From contig JACTNC010000053.1 in the NCBI GenBank assembly GCA_014584295.1, forward strand, positions 372,001 through 436,000: a stretch of DNA of 64,000 nt, written 5' to 3'. This stretch comes from Verrucomicrobiota bacterium. GTDB lineage: Bacteria > Verrucomicrobiota > Verrucomicrobiia > Opitutales > Opitutaceae. Position numbers and translations under genes: made by a program. The notes under the pieces were generated by a model, which was given only the letters and a program-made list of their open reading frames with translations, did not search any database and had not been told where the DNA came from. Shown in pieces: positions 18,980-28,279 of the stretch; position 1 is the first letter of the stretch, and the number at the start of each line of letters is the position of its first letter.

Positions 18980-20328
18980 GGTAAAGTGGGCAAGACCGAT
19001 GCCAATGCCGGGTCGCGCCCGATCGTGGAGAGAAATTCAGCCATGCGGACCATCAGATCGGAACGTTGAATCATCGCCTGGATCAACACCGCATCGCGCG
19101 CAATCGTGATCCCGTCGAGCTCCGACGGTGCTGATGCACCAAAGGCGATGTCGTCCGCCTTTTTTTTCACGAAGAGATTGTACTGATCGAGGTTGGATTC
19201 GCTCAGCGCCATGCTTCGCGCCGAGAAGTTGATCTGCCGCATTTGTGACTGCACGGCTTCTGAGATCTCCCTGCGACGGTCATCCCTTTCCTCCTCGAGC
19301 TGCCGCTGGCGCAGGCGCGATGCCCGGCGCTGGGCCGGTGTCGAGAAACCGTCGAAAATGTTCCAGGTGATATTGAGCCCGCCGTAAAGAGACTGCGTGC
19401 GGGCGCGGTCAGCCGGGCTTCCCGTATAGCTGACCTCATCCTGCATCACTCCTGTCACCGCGTTGAATTTCGGGCGCAGCGTCTTGTCGATGATCTGGTA
19501 GTTGAGCCTCTCCTGATCCAGCCGAAGCTGCGTCGATGCGAGGCGGTAATTGCCTTTTTCCGGATCTGACCTGAAGAGCCCTGCGAGCAATTGGATCTGC
19601 TCCTCCGAGTAATCGACCCGCGGAATGAGGAGCGGAATGGCTTCGTCTGGAATCGCGTCGCTCCCCGCAAGCCGCTCGACGGAAACCTTCGCAAATCGGA
19701 ATTCTTCCTCGGCCCTGTCCAGATCAAGCCGGGCCTGCTTCACCTTGTTCCCGGCCTCGAGAATTGTGGCTGGGGGAAGGGACCCTGCCTTGATCTGATC
19801 CTGCACACGCCGTTCCTCCTCTTCTGCAAGTCTGAAGGCGTAAGCTGCCCGCTCCTTCGATGCCTTCAGCACGATCAGACGCAGGTATGATGCCCTGATT
19901 TCCAGCACCAGCAGGCGGCATACCTCCGCGAAATTGTTCTCGGACGCCCGGGCTGCCATCTCGCTGAGCTGCGTACCCGCCTTCAACGCTCTGTCCGCCA
20001 GAAGCGCATCCGGCCTGTCCACCCGGCGGTCGCGGGCATAACTGTAGGTCAGGTAGCCACCCGCCTGCGGAAGCGTGCGGGCCCGGGCCATCTGCACGTT
20101 TTCGCGCGCAATCAGGAATTCGAGATTCGCTGCCATTCCCCTGGGCGACTGCTCGATCGCCTTCTGAAGGAGCGGCGCAAGTTGGGGAAACACCTTCTCC
20201 GCAAGAGGAATCGAGCCGGGTGCTGGTTGTGAGGGCTCCTGTGCGGCCGCCTCAAAAAATATCAGAAGGCACAGCACGCCCCGTACTACATAGGGAGGAA
20301 CATGGACTCTGATGAATGCATCAACCAT
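18976..20328 (-). CDS. TolC-family outer membrane efflux protein
   Basis: About 450 residues of the outer membrane efflux family: long alpha-helical repeats (for example RVQDQIKAGSLPPATILEAG and LRQRQLEEERDDRRREI), with the family's duplicated coiled-coil layout. I prefer ATG 20328 (MVDAFIRVHVPPYV), which precedes a signal-like hydrophobic stretch GVLCLLIFFEAAAQ; an ATG at 20394 would add 22 residues. It opens the exporter operon and forms the outer-membrane duct. Confidence 0.86.
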   Translation of the reverse strand: MVDAFIRVHVPPYVVRGVLCLLIFFEAAAQEPSQPAPGSIPLAEKVFPQLAPLLQKAIEQSPRGMAANLEFLIARENVQMARARTLPQAGGYLTYSYARDRRVDRPDALLADRALKAGTQLSEMAARASENNFAEVCRLLVLEIRASYLRLIVLKASKERAAYAFRLAEEEERRVQDQIKAGSLPPATILEAGNKVKQARLDLDRAEEEFRFAKVSVERLAGSDAIPDEAIPLLIPRVDYSEEQIQLLAGLFRSDPEKGNYRLASTQLRLDQERLNYQIIDKTLRPKFNAVTGVMQDEVSYTGSPADRARTQSLYGGLNITWNIFDGFSTPAQRRASRLRQRQLEEERDDRRREISEAVQSQMRQINFSARSMALSESNLDQYNLFVKKKADDIAFGASAPSELDGITIARDAVLIQAMIQRSDLMVRMAEFLSTIGRDPALASVLPTLP

Positions 20329-20486
20329 CGGCGCGAGACAATAGGAACGGGCAGACGGCAGAACCTTGCAAGCGATTGCAATCTTGAAAATCAATGGCTT
20401 GCCGCATCACCGCTGCATTGGCCCTGTGAACGCATTCACGGCCCTGGGGTTCCGCCAATTCGGTTTATAGGGAACAGCATCGCCCG

Positions 20487-21143
20487 TCAGGGCAGTGGCC
20501 GCACCTTGATATTGCGATAAATGACACGGCTTTCGGGATCGTGACCCTGAATCGCAAAGGTGCCGTGATCAATCAACCTGCCAGCCATCGCGGCAGGGCG
20601 CTCCGGACGTTCCTCTTCGGTGTAGTCCGAGACGGGGCGATCATTCACGAACGTTTCAATGCGTTTGCCCTGAACCTTGATCCGCAGGGTGAACCACTCA
20701 CCATCCTTGGCAGGAGCCGCATAATTGTCCTGGATCGCATAAATCCCGGCCGTGCGCTTCGGATCCTTGTGCGAATTGTTCACCTGGACTTCATAGCCCT
20801 TCGACGGCCAGCCCTTGGCCTGCCATTGCGTGTGAAAGTAAACTCCGGAATTGGCTTTCGGAAATGTCTTCACATCAAGCGTCAGCTCGAAATTGCGGAA
20901 ATCGTGCTTCTGCAACGGACCATCATAGAAAAGGTGCGATCGCGGGCCAAAAACAACCAGTTCGCCATCCTTGACGGAAAAAGTCGACGGACTCTCCTCG
21001 GACGCCTTCCAGCCGGTAAGTGAAACTCCATCAAAAAGCAATTGCCACCCGGCTTTCTTTTCAACCGGAGACAAAGTGTTGTGAGCCGCCGCCATTGATA
21101 TGGGCATGCATGCGAACACCGCGATCAGACCGTAGAGGCGCAT
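20487..21143 (-). CDS. Exported DUF1080 protein (3-keto-disaccharide hydrolase domain)
   Basis: 218 residues from ATG 21143 (MRLYGLIAVFACMPIS), with a signal peptide ending around SMAAAH. The DUF1080 hallmarks are visible: GWQLLFDGVSLTGWK, the segment RNFELTLDVKTFPKANSGVYF, GYEVQVNNSH and the ending FAIQGHDPESRVIYRNIKVR. The domain is a concanavalin-like beta sandwich, annotated in some members as 3-keto-glycoside hydrolase. Such proteins are abundant in Verrucomicrobiota and Planctomycetota and are often exported for sugar breakdown. A substrate cannot be assigned here. Confidence 0.85.
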   Translation of the reverse strand: MRLYGLIAVFACMPISMAAAHNTLSPVEKKAGWQLLFDGVSLTGWKASEESPSTFSVKDGELVVFGPRSHLFYDGPLQKHDFRNFELTLDVKTFPKANSGVYFHTQWQAKGWPSKGYEVQVNNSHKDPKRTAGIYAIQDNYAAPAKDGEWFTLRIKVQGKRIETFVNDRPVSDYTEEERPERPAAMAGRLIDHGTFAIQGHDPESRVIYRNIKVRPLP

Positions 21144-21222
21144 GAAGTTCACTAAACGGATGGTATGGGGAGTGTACATGAAAGGGGAATTTCTTGATTC
21201 TCAGATCTATGACAAACCTGCC

Positions 21223-23295
21223 TCAGGCCCTGGCAGGCACCTGCGCGGTATACGGCTCTTCGTGCAGAACCGATTGCTTGCGGCCACTGAGGAGCAGCAG
21301 CCACTGCCGCGCACAGGTAATCACAACCAACAAGACGAGAACAAGAAACACCCCCGTCACCGCGACATTGATGTACTGGTTCATGAGTTGATTCTTCCAG
21401 ACTGCCATGGCCTCCGGCGCACCTCCATGAGCCAGTTGTGCACGCAGCTTTTCAGCGGCACTCAAGAATCCAAGCCGGGGATCCGACGCAAAAATCTTCT
21501 GCCAACCTGCCGTCATGGTGACGGACAACAGCCACCCCAATGGCAGCAGCGAAACCCAAATATACCGCTGCCTGCCCATCTTGATCAGGACCGTGGTTCC
21601 AAGCGAGAGGGCGATGACCGCCAGAAGCTGGTTGGCAACGCCAAAAATGGGCCAGAGGGAATTGATGCCGCCCTGCGGATCGATTGTCCCTTGGTAAAGG
21701 AACCATCCCCAGCATAGGACAAATCCACCGCTCGCGAGCCAGTTGCCCACAGCCGAATGTGTGTGCGCTAACGGCTTCCAAACGTAGCCGAGCAGGTCCT
21801 GGACAAGAAACCGCCCCACCCTCGTCCCGGCGTCAATCGTGGTAAGGATGAAGAGCGCTTCAAACATGATGGCGAAATGATACCAGAGCGCCAAGGCCTC
21901 CTTGCTGCCGACCACGCCGGCAAACATGTGTGCCATACCCACGGCAAACGTCGGCGCCCCCCCGGCGCGTCCCACCATGGTCTTCTCTCCAACATCAGCC
22001 GCAAGCGCGTCCATTTGGGCAACACTCACCGGGAAGCCGAGCTCGGTGACTTTTGCGGTCACAGCGGCCGGCTCGCCGACCATGTTGATCGCAAAATATT
22101 CGCCGGGTTCCATCACGCTGGCTGCGATCAACGCGATCACGCCGACGAGCATTTCGGTCACCATCGCCCCATAGCCCACGATGCGTATGTCACGTTCACT
22201 TGAAATCAGTTTCGGTGTCGTGCCCGAGGCGATGATGGAGTGAAATCCTGACACTGCCGCACAAGCGATCGTAATAAAGCAGAAGGGAAATACCTTGCCG
22301 GCAAAGACCGGTCCCGTGCCGTCCACGAACTTAGTGAATGCCGGCATCTTGAGCATCGGCGCAACGATGATGATGGCGATCCCGAGCAGTGCCACCGCGC
22401 CGATTTTCATGAAGGTGCTCAAATAATCCCGGGGTGCCAGCAGAAGCCATACCGGCAGCACGCTCGCGAGAAATCCGTAGACCATGATCCAGATGGCGAG
22501 CGTGTCCTTCTCAACCGTGAGAATCCGTTCAAGCGCGGTGCCGTGAATCCATTGCCCGCCCACCACCGCCAGAAGCAGACCGATGACCCCCATGATGCTC
22601 ACGAGGCCCACGCTCAATTTTCCGTAGCGGAGGCTGACGCCCATCACGAGCGCTATGGGTATGGTCGCAACAATCGTAAAGAGTCCCCACGGACTCTCCG
22701 CCAACGCCCTCACAACCACCAGTCCGAGGACCGCCAAAATAATGATCATGATGGCCACGATACTGATCAGCGCCAGCAGCCCGGCAAATGGGCCCACCTC
22801 GTCCTTCACCATCTGCCCCAGCGACTTTCCTCCGCGGCGCGTCGAACAGAAGAGAATGATCGAATCGTGCACCGCCCCGCCCAGCGTGGCTCCAATGAGG
22901 ATCCACAGGAGGCCGGGCATGAATCCAAATTGTGCCGCCAGTACCGGCCCCACTAGTGGACCGGGTCCGGCGATCGCCGCAAAGTGATGTCCAAACACCA
23001 CCCACTTGTTCGTCTTGACGAAATCCTTCCCGTCATCCTTCACCACCGCCGGCGTCAGTCGCTGGTCATCCAAGGTCAACACTTTCGCCATCAACCACGC
23101 GGAGTGAAAGCGATACGCGATTGCAAAGACACACACCGACGCAACCACCATCCACAAAGCGCTCACAGGCTCATTTCGCGACCACGCGAGGACCCCCATC
23201 GCCAAGGCGCCTGTCAATGCAACCGCAGTCCATCCAAGAACTCGGAGTGTCTTCCCAACCGTCGATCTCGTTCTTGTTGGTGCAACGGCTTTCAT
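21223..23295 (-). CDS. cstA: Carbon starvation protein CstA, peptide/pyruvate transporter family
   Basis: 690 residues from ATG 23295 (MKAVAPTRTRS); an upstream TTG is the alternative. About 16 or more membrane helices are visible. Family signatures are HHFAAIAGPGPLVGPVLAAQ near the N-terminus, GGAVHDSIILFCSTRRGG, and the C-terminal LWPIFGVANQLLAVIAL. CstA proteins import peptides or pyruvate during carbon limitation. No regulator such as BtsSR is adjacent. Confidence 0.92.
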   Translation of the reverse strand: MKAVAPTRTRSTVGKTLRVLGWTAVALTGALAMGVLAWSRNEPVSALWMVVASVCVFAIAYRFHSAWLMAKVLTLDDQRLTPAVVKDDGKDFVKTNKWVVFGHHFAAIAGPGPLVGPVLAAQFGFMPGLLWILIGATLGGAVHDSIILFCSTRRGGKSLGQMVKDEVGPFAGLLALISIVAIMIIILAVLGLVVVRALAESPWGLFTIVATIPIALVMGVSLRYGKLSVGLVSIMGVIGLLLAVVGGQWIHGTALERILTVEKDTLAIWIMVYGFLASVLPVWLLLAPRDYLSTFMKIGAVALLGIAIIIVAPMLKMPAFTKFVDGTGPVFAGKVFPFCFITIACAAVSGFHSIIASGTTPKLISSERDIRIVGYGAMVTEMLVGVIALIAASVMEPGEYFAINMVGEPAAVTAKVTELGFPVSVAQMDALAADVGEKTMVGRAGGAPTFAVGMAHMFAGVVGSKEALALWYHFAIMFEALFILTTIDAGTRVGRFLVQDLLGYVWKPLAHTHSAVGNWLASGGFVLCWGWFLYQGTIDPQGGINSLWPIFGVANQLLAVIALSLGTTVLIKMGRQRYIWVSLLPLGWLLSVTMTAGWQKIFASDPRLGFLSAAEKLRAQLAHGGAPEAMAVWKNQLMNQYINVAVTGVFLVLVLLVVITCARQWLLLLSGRKQSVLHEEPYTAQVPARA

Positions 23296-23465
23296 GCGCA
23301 AATCCCCGGGATTGGGCAACAGGTCATCCCCTAGGTCAGCGCAAAAACCCCCGGCATGTCAATCGCACCCGCCCAAATCCGAGTTCGATGTTCGCCTCGC
23401 AGCGATCCCTCGTGCTCCCGAATCGGGCGAGCACGGACATTTTTCCGGCCCATCAAGTCTGAGTC

Positions 23466-24371
23466 TCACCCAAGCACGCGCAGTCCCGTGTTGTCCGCCG
23501 TCAAGACACGCGCCTCGGATTCAATTCCTGCCGCCGAAAATGCCCCACGCATCGCTGTCGCAACCGCCGGCGCGGACTGCGCACGAGCGACGCAAAGCAC
23601 GCTGGATCCGCTGCCGCTCAGCCAGCCCGTAAGCGCCCCGGCACCGATGCCGGCTGCAATTGCGGCCGCACCACCCTTGATGCCCGGTAGCCGGTGCGGC
23701 TCGTGCATGAAATCCGTCACCGACCCTCGAAGTTTTTCGTAGTCACCCGACGCAATCGCCGCCACCAGATAAGTCGCGCTGTTGATACTCTTCACGGCGT
23801 CAAAAAAGGGAAGCGTGGTCGGAAGAACCCCGCGCGACGCCTTGGTGAGAAGCTCCACTGCCGGGGAAGCCACGACAAATTTGAGGGAGTCGGGCAGCTC
23901 AAAGCGCACGGTGTCCACATATTTCCCCGAAACCGGCTCACACCTTGAAACACAGAACCCACCCAGGATTCCCGCGCTCGCATTGTCGGGATGCCCCTCA
24001 AGCGCCGTGGCGATCTCTACCAGGCGGTGCCTTGTAAGCCCGGCTTCCAGCATCCTGTTCAACCCCGCAAGCACACCCGCGATCACCGTGATGCTCGACC
24101 CAAGTCCCCTCGCAGGCGGCACATCTCCCTCGATGCGAAAGGAAAATCCCACAGGCTTCCTTTCACAGGCCGCGAAAAAGGCAGTCGCAGTCTCTGCAAC
24201 CATTTCCAGGGCGAGCGCATCGGACACCCTTTCCGCGACAGGCTGCACGCCCTCAGCCGGCGTTACCGTTACCCGATTGTAGATCGACAGTGCGAGCCCC
24301 AGCGTGTCGAATCCGGCTCCGCAATTGGAGGTGCTGGCGGGAACCTGCACCGTGACAGGGGGGGGACTCAT
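23466..24371 (-). CDS. thrB: Homoserine kinase
   Basis: A GHMP kinase of 301 residues that phosphorylates L-homoserine ahead of threonine synthase. The N-terminal PASTSNCGAGFDTLGLALS, the ATP loop PPARGLGSSITVIAG and the C-terminal GWLSGSGSSVLCVA are the three GHMP motifs. The start overlaps the smpB stop by one base (TGATG), so it is probably co-transcribed with smpB. No other threonine gene is in the window. Confidence 0.93.
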   Translation of the reverse strand: MSPPPVTVQVPASTSNCGAGFDTLGLALSIYNRVTVTPAEGVQPVAERVSDALALEMVAETATAFFAACERKPVGFSFRIEGDVPPARGLGSSITVIAGVLAGLNRMLEAGLTRHRLVEIATALEGHPDNASAGILGGFCVSRCEPVSGKYVDTVRFELPDSLKFVVASPAVELLTKASRGVLPTTLPFFDAVKSINSATYLVAAIASGDYEKLRGSVTDFMHEPHRLPGIKGGAAAIAAGIGAGALTGWLSGSGSSVLCVARAQSAPAVATAMRGAFSAAGIESEARVLTADNTGLRVLG

Positions 24372-24853
24372 CAGCGGCGATATTTGAAGGCTTTTTTCAT
24401 CTCAAGCGTCTCGGCCTTCTTCTTGAGATCCTCACGCTTGTCGAAGAGTTTTTTGCCTGTGCAGAGCGCAACCTCGACCTTGACGAGGGCCTCCTTGAAA
24501 TAAAGCCGCAGCGGAATCAGGGCCTGCCCACCCGCTTCAAGCGCCTGCCCGATCTTCCGGATCTGGTGACGGTGCAGCAGCAGTTTTCTCACCCTGCGGG
24601 CATCGTGATTGAAACGATTGCCAAAGGCGTACTCTTCAATGTGCGCACCATACAGCCAGAGTTCGCCCTTCTCGAACCGGCCAAAGGCATCATTGATCTG
24701 CGCACGTCCCGCACGGATCGACTTTACCTCGGTCCCACGCAGTTGCAGCCCCGCCTCAAAGCGCTCGCCGACCGTGTAGTCGCGGAACACCTTGGAATTG
24801 CGGATCTCGGTGAACCGCGCAGAATCCGAGGACTTTTTGCCGGCTGCAGCCAT
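24371..24853 (-). CDS. smpB: SsrA-binding protein (trans-translation)
   Basis: 160 residues from ATG 24853 (MAAAGKKSSDS). SmpB binds tmRNA and rescues stalled ribosomes. Visible motifs are RNSKVFRDYTVGERFEAGL, LRGTEVKSIRAGRAQINDAF, GELWLYGAHIEEYAFGNRFN and the C-terminal lysine-rich tail (KKLFDKREDLKKKAETLEMK) that enters the decoding centre. The ssrA gene itself is not in the window. Confidence 0.95.
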   Translation of the reverse strand: MAAAGKKSSDSARFTEIRNSKVFRDYTVGERFEAGLQLRGTEVKSIRAGRAQINDAFGRFEKGELWLYGAHIEEYAFGNRFNHDARRVRKLLLHRHQIRKIGQALEAGGQALIPLRLYFKEALVKVEVALCTGKKLFDKREDLKKKAETLEMKKAFKYRR

Positions 24854-24875
24854 GGAATCAAAACGTACAGCAAAA

Positions 24876-24904
24876 CGGCGGCACCGCAAAGTACGGAGCC
24901 GCCG
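24876..24904 (-). terminator. Rho-independent-like terminator after rpoZ
   Basis: On the minus strand a 7-bp stem (CGGCGGC / GCCGCCG) with a 15-base loop is followed directly by TTTT. It lies 43 bases past the rpoZ stop and before the smpB ATG, so it could separate rpoZ from the smpB-thrB transcript. Confidence 0.5.
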
Positions 24905-24947
24905 GAAGGTTAAAGGTGTTCGGTTTGAGGGTCAGATCACATTTCGC

Positions 24948-25157
24948 TCAGGCGGCGGTAGCGTCGGCCAGTTCAAAACTGATCTTGCCCTCAATGATCT
25001 CGCGCAGCGCGATGTCTTCGGGCGACAGTTTTTCAAGGGACTCAACCAAGGGCCTGTTGCCGCGTTTCAGTTGCTTGACCCGGCGGGATACCACGTTGAT
25101 CAGAACATTGGGATCTGAAATGATGCCGAGTGCCTCTTTGATGTAGTCGTCTCTCAT
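24948..25157 (-). CDS. rpoZ: RNA polymerase omega subunit
   Basis: 69 residues. The conserved pattern NVLINVVSRRVKQLKRGNRP followed by LSPEDIALREIIEGKISFEL matches the omega family, which clamps the beta-prime subunit and aids RNA polymerase assembly. Length and the acidic middle are as expected for short omegas. A GC-rich hairpin with a T-run follows the gene. Confidence 0.9.
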   Translation of the reverse strand: MRDDYIKEALGIISDPNVLINVVSRRVKQLKRGNRPLVESLEKLSPEDIALREIIEGKISFELADATAA

Positions 25158-25344
25158 ATGCGGATGGAATTCGCGGGAAACCCGCTATTACGCTCCTGCG
25201 CGGAGGCAAGGTCAAGGGCGATCTTCCCATCCGACAAGACGACGTTTTGCAAATCAATCGGCAGTTTTGGCCGGTCTCGAACCGGGGATCAGTCCCCGCC
25301 AAGAATCGCGCGAGTCCGGCGACACGGAAATTCAGAGTACCCAC

Positions 25345-26523
25345 CTACGCCGTCGGCACCAGCCTGAGTGCAGCCGCCTGGGCCTTCAGCGACAGTTCCG
25401 CTGCCTTGAAGGCATGGGCCTGGGTCATGGCCTTTTCAGTGCGATTCAGGCAGTCGAGAATGAATTGACCAAAGAACGGTGCTCCGACCTTTCCGTCGAC
25501 GGGGATGTGATACTCTCCCTTCTGGTCGACCAAATACACATGATCGGGCGTCTTCTCCCGGCCAACATCGATGTACTTCCGCAGTTCGATGTAGCCACGG
25601 GTTCCAAGAATGAAGGTGCGTCCGTCGCCCCAGGTGCCGAGTCCGTCCGGCGTGAGCCAGTCCACCCGAAAGGAATGGGTCGATCCATTGTTCCCCACAA
25701 AGCTGGCTTCTCCAAAATCCTCGAGCTCCGGGGTGTCGGGGTTTGCAAAATTTCCAGCCGCTGCATGAGTGACCTTCGCATCCGTTGCGCTGGCGTAGGT
25801 GAGAAACTGCTCACATTGGTGGCTGCCGATGTCGCACAGAATGCCGCCGTATTTCTCGCGCTGAAAAAACCACTTTGGACGCGATGCCTTGTTCAGGCGA
25901 TGAGGACCGAGTCCTATCACCTGAACCACCCGACCAATGACGCCGTCGCGGACCAGTTCTGTTGCGAACATGCCCGCCTCGGAGGTCAGTCGTTCACCAT
26001 AATAGACCATGTACTTCCTGCCAGTCCTCGCCGTCACTTCCCTCGCCTGCTCGAGTTGCTCCAGGCTTGTGAACGGTGCCTTGTCCGTGAAGTAATCCTT
26101 GCCCGCTTCCATGACCCTGCAGCCAAGCGGTCCACGCTCCGAGGTCACTGCCGCAGCCGTCAGCAAGCTCACCTCCTTGTCAGACAGGATCTCCTCAAGC
26201 GCACGTGCAGCCCTCGCTTCAGGATATCGTTTCCTGAAAGCCTCCACCTTGGCTGGGTCGGGATCGTAGACCCATTTGAGTGTCGCCCCCGCCTCCTTCA
26301 GCGCGGAACACTGACCCGTAATGTGATTGTGATCCAGGTGAGCGGCGGCGAATACGAATTCACCTGCCTTGACAACAGGCACAGGTTTCGGACCCGGAAC
26401 GTATGTCGTGTTCACGGGAACCCGCGCTGAGCCGCCTCCTGACTGCGCACCCACAATTTGCGGCAGCAATCCGCCGACTGCCATGGCGCCCGCCGTGCGG
26501 GTCACAAATTCGCGACGTTTCAT
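25345..26523 (-). CDS. Tat-exported Gfo/Idh/MocA-family oxidoreductase
   Basis: 392 residues from ATG 26523 (MKRREFVTRTAGAMAVGG), a Tat signal with RRE followed by a hydrophobic core and a cleavage-like site near VGAQ. The NAD-dependent fold follows: a Rossmann region with AAHLDHNHITGQCSAL in place of a classical GxGxxG, EEILSDKEVSLLTAAAV, and the EKPL-like segment written here as DKAPFTSLEQ. CDIGSHQCEQFLTYA is the usual catalytic-His motif (GxHxxD-like). Substrates are typically sugars or sugar acids. Export of such enzymes with bound cofactor is common in Verrucomicrobiota. Confidence 0.85.
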   Translation of the reverse strand: MKRREFVTRTAGAMAVGGLLPQIVGAQSGGGSARVPVNTTYVPGPKPVPVVKAGEFVFAAAHLDHNHITGQCSALKEAGATLKWVYDPDPAKVEAFRKRYPEARAARALEEILSDKEVSLLTAAAVTSERGPLGCRVMEAGKDYFTDKAPFTSLEQLEQAREVTARTGRKYMVYYGERLTSEAGMFATELVRDGVIGRVVQVIGLGPHRLNKASRPKWFFQREKYGGILCDIGSHQCEQFLTYASATDAKVTHAAAGNFANPDTPELEDFGEASFVGNNGSTHSFRVDWLTPDGLGTWGDGRTFILGTRGYIELRKYIDVGREKTPDHVYLVDQKGEYHIPVDGKVGAPFFGQFILDCLNRTEKAMTQAHAFKAAELSLKAQAAALRLVPTA

Positions 26524-26794
26524 AGAGGGGCAAACAATGACGATCGCCGTGCCGCTGCACCAGAAAAACTCGGCATGCCCGCAGGGAGTCGGCACAGCGC
26601 ACCCTTGTGGTCCAGCCGTCAAATCAGGTTGGCGGCCAAATTCCTGTCACGAGCCCGTTTGAATCCGTCATCGCCGCGAACTGCTTAGCGGTACTCCATA
26701 TGGTACACCCAATAGCGTGACGTGGTCAGGACGAGCGGGAACGTCCATCCGGGGGTTGCACTTCGGCTGCGCTTCCCATGCAGTGAGCCCAGCG

Positions 26795-28240
26795 ATGAAC
26801 ATTCCCACCGAGAGTGTGGAGCACGTTGTATCCACGAGCATTGTCACCCACCTGCTCACGGTGGGGGGATTCCTGCTCGCTGTTTTTGCCATCGCCCGCC
26901 TCATGAGTGAGAAGCGCCCGCCGAGCAACACGGTGGCCTGGCTTCTGGTGATCGTTCTGATTCCGTATCTTGGAGTCCCCCTCTTTCTTCTCCTCGGGGG
27001 GCGAAAGCTGCGCCGCATCATGAAGCGCAAGACCCGCCTGCAGCCGGAGGGAGCGGAGCGCCCACACACGGTTTCTCCGCTCACGCATACGGCCACGGCG
27101 CTCACGATCACGCGCTCCGGCGGCAATCCTCCCGTCGCGGGCAACTCCGTGCGGCTGCTCACCCAGGGGCACGAGGCATTTGGCGTGTTCATGGACCACA
27201 TCCGCGCCGCCCGGAACTCGATTCATGTCATGACCTTCATCCTCGGGCGCGATGAAACCGGTCATGCGCTGATCGAACTCCTGGCGCAGCGTGCGAGGGA
27301 GGGAGTCAAGGTTCGCCTGCTCCTCGACGCCGTAGGCTGCATGTTTTCCAGCTATGGATTCTGCAACCCCTTGCGCGAGGCCGGCGGCGAGGTCGTACGC
27401 TTTCTCCCGGTCCTTCCGCTAGCCTCGCGCGGTACGGCCAATCTCCGGAATCACCGGAAAATCGCCGTGTTCGATCACACCACCGCGATTGTCGGGGGAC
27501 ACAATCTCGCCCGCGACTACATGGGGCCCACGCCCTGGAAGAAGCGTTTCGCGGATTTCGGTGCCGTCATTTCGGGTCCCGCCGCCGCCGAGTTGGATGA
27601 TGTTTTTCTGGCAGATTGGAGTTTTGCGTCCCGTCAACCCGCACACCAACTCACCCGCGAAATCTCTCGCGAACCCGAGGCCTATCCCGGCACCGGCGTG
27701 ATGCAGGTGGTCGCCAGCGGCCCGGATCTCGCGGGAGACACCCTGTACGAAGGAATCCTCGCGATGATCCAAGACGCGGAGTCCAGCATCTGGATCGTGA
27801 CGCCTTATTTTATCCCCGACGAGGTGCTGCTCAGGTCCCTGATCGTCAAGGCCAGGGCCGGCCGCGATGTCACCCTCGTGCTTCCGGCTAGGTCCAACCA
27901 TCGCATCACCGATTTTGCACGCCGACACTACCTGCGACAACTCCAGCGCGCCGGCGCGCGAGTCCTCCTCTACACCCCCGGCATGCTTCACAGCAAGGCG
28001 GTCATTGTCGACGGAAAGGTCGGTCTCCTCGGCAGCGCCAACTTCGACCTGCGAAGCCTGTTCGTCAATTTTGAGATAGGCGTGGTCCTCTATTCGCCCA
28101 CCGACGTCGAAGCGATGCGCATGTGGGCACACAGCCTCTTCGAGCACTGCAAACCACCCGCCCCCGAGCGCCGCCGCCGCGAACGCCTCCTCGGCGATCT
28201 CGCCGAAGACATCAGCCGACTTCTCGCGCCGCTGCTTTAG
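26795..28240 (+). CDS. cls: Cardiolipin synthase (phospholipase D family)
   Basis: 481 residues from ATG 26795 (MNIPTESVEHVV); the longer frame lacks character. Two N-terminal membrane helices (about 18-36 and 48-68, with NTVAWLLVIVLIPYLGVPLF) are followed by two phospholipase D domains with HxKxxxxD sites: NHRKIAVFDHTTAIVGG and HSKAVIVDGKVGLLGSANFD. It condenses phosphatidylglycerol into cardiolipin at the inner membrane. The 3' end is the junction with a relict toxin-antitoxin block that begins immediately after its stop. Confidence 0.9.
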   Translation: MNIPTESVEHVVSTSIVTHLLTVGGFLLAVFAIARLMSEKRPPSNTVAWLLVIVLIPYLGVPLFLLLGGRKLRRIMKRKTRLQPEGAERPHTVSPLTHTATALTITRSGGNPPVAGNSVRLLTQGHEAFGVFMDHIRAARNSIHVMTFILGRDETGHALIELLAQRAREGVKVRLLLDAVGCMFSSYGFCNPLREAGGEVVRFLPVLPLASRGTANLRNHRKIAVFDHTTAIVGGHNLARDYMGPTPWKKRFADFGAVISGPAAAELDDVFLADWSFASRQPAHQLTREISREPEAYPGTGVMQVVASGPDLAGDTLYEGILAMIQDAESSIWIVTPYFIPDEVLLRSLIVKARAGRDVTLVLPARSNHRITDFARRHYLRQLQRAGARVLLYTPGMLHSKAVIVDGKVGLLGSANFDLRSLFVNFEIGVVLYSPTDVEAMRMWAHSLFEHCKPPAPERRRRERLLGDLAEDISRLLAPLL

Positions 28241-28279
28241 CGAAAGCCGGCGCAACTGGCTTCCCGGGTCAAGGCATGA
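28241..28279 (+). pseudogene. yefM antitoxin remnant (last 12 codons)
   Basis: Directly after the cls stop the frame reads RKPAQLASRVKA and ends in a TGA overlapping the yoeB ATG. The last eight codons (QLASRVKA) equal the end of the intact YefM at 42820-43092. The rest of the antitoxin gene is missing, replaced by the cls gene. Confidence 0.75.
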
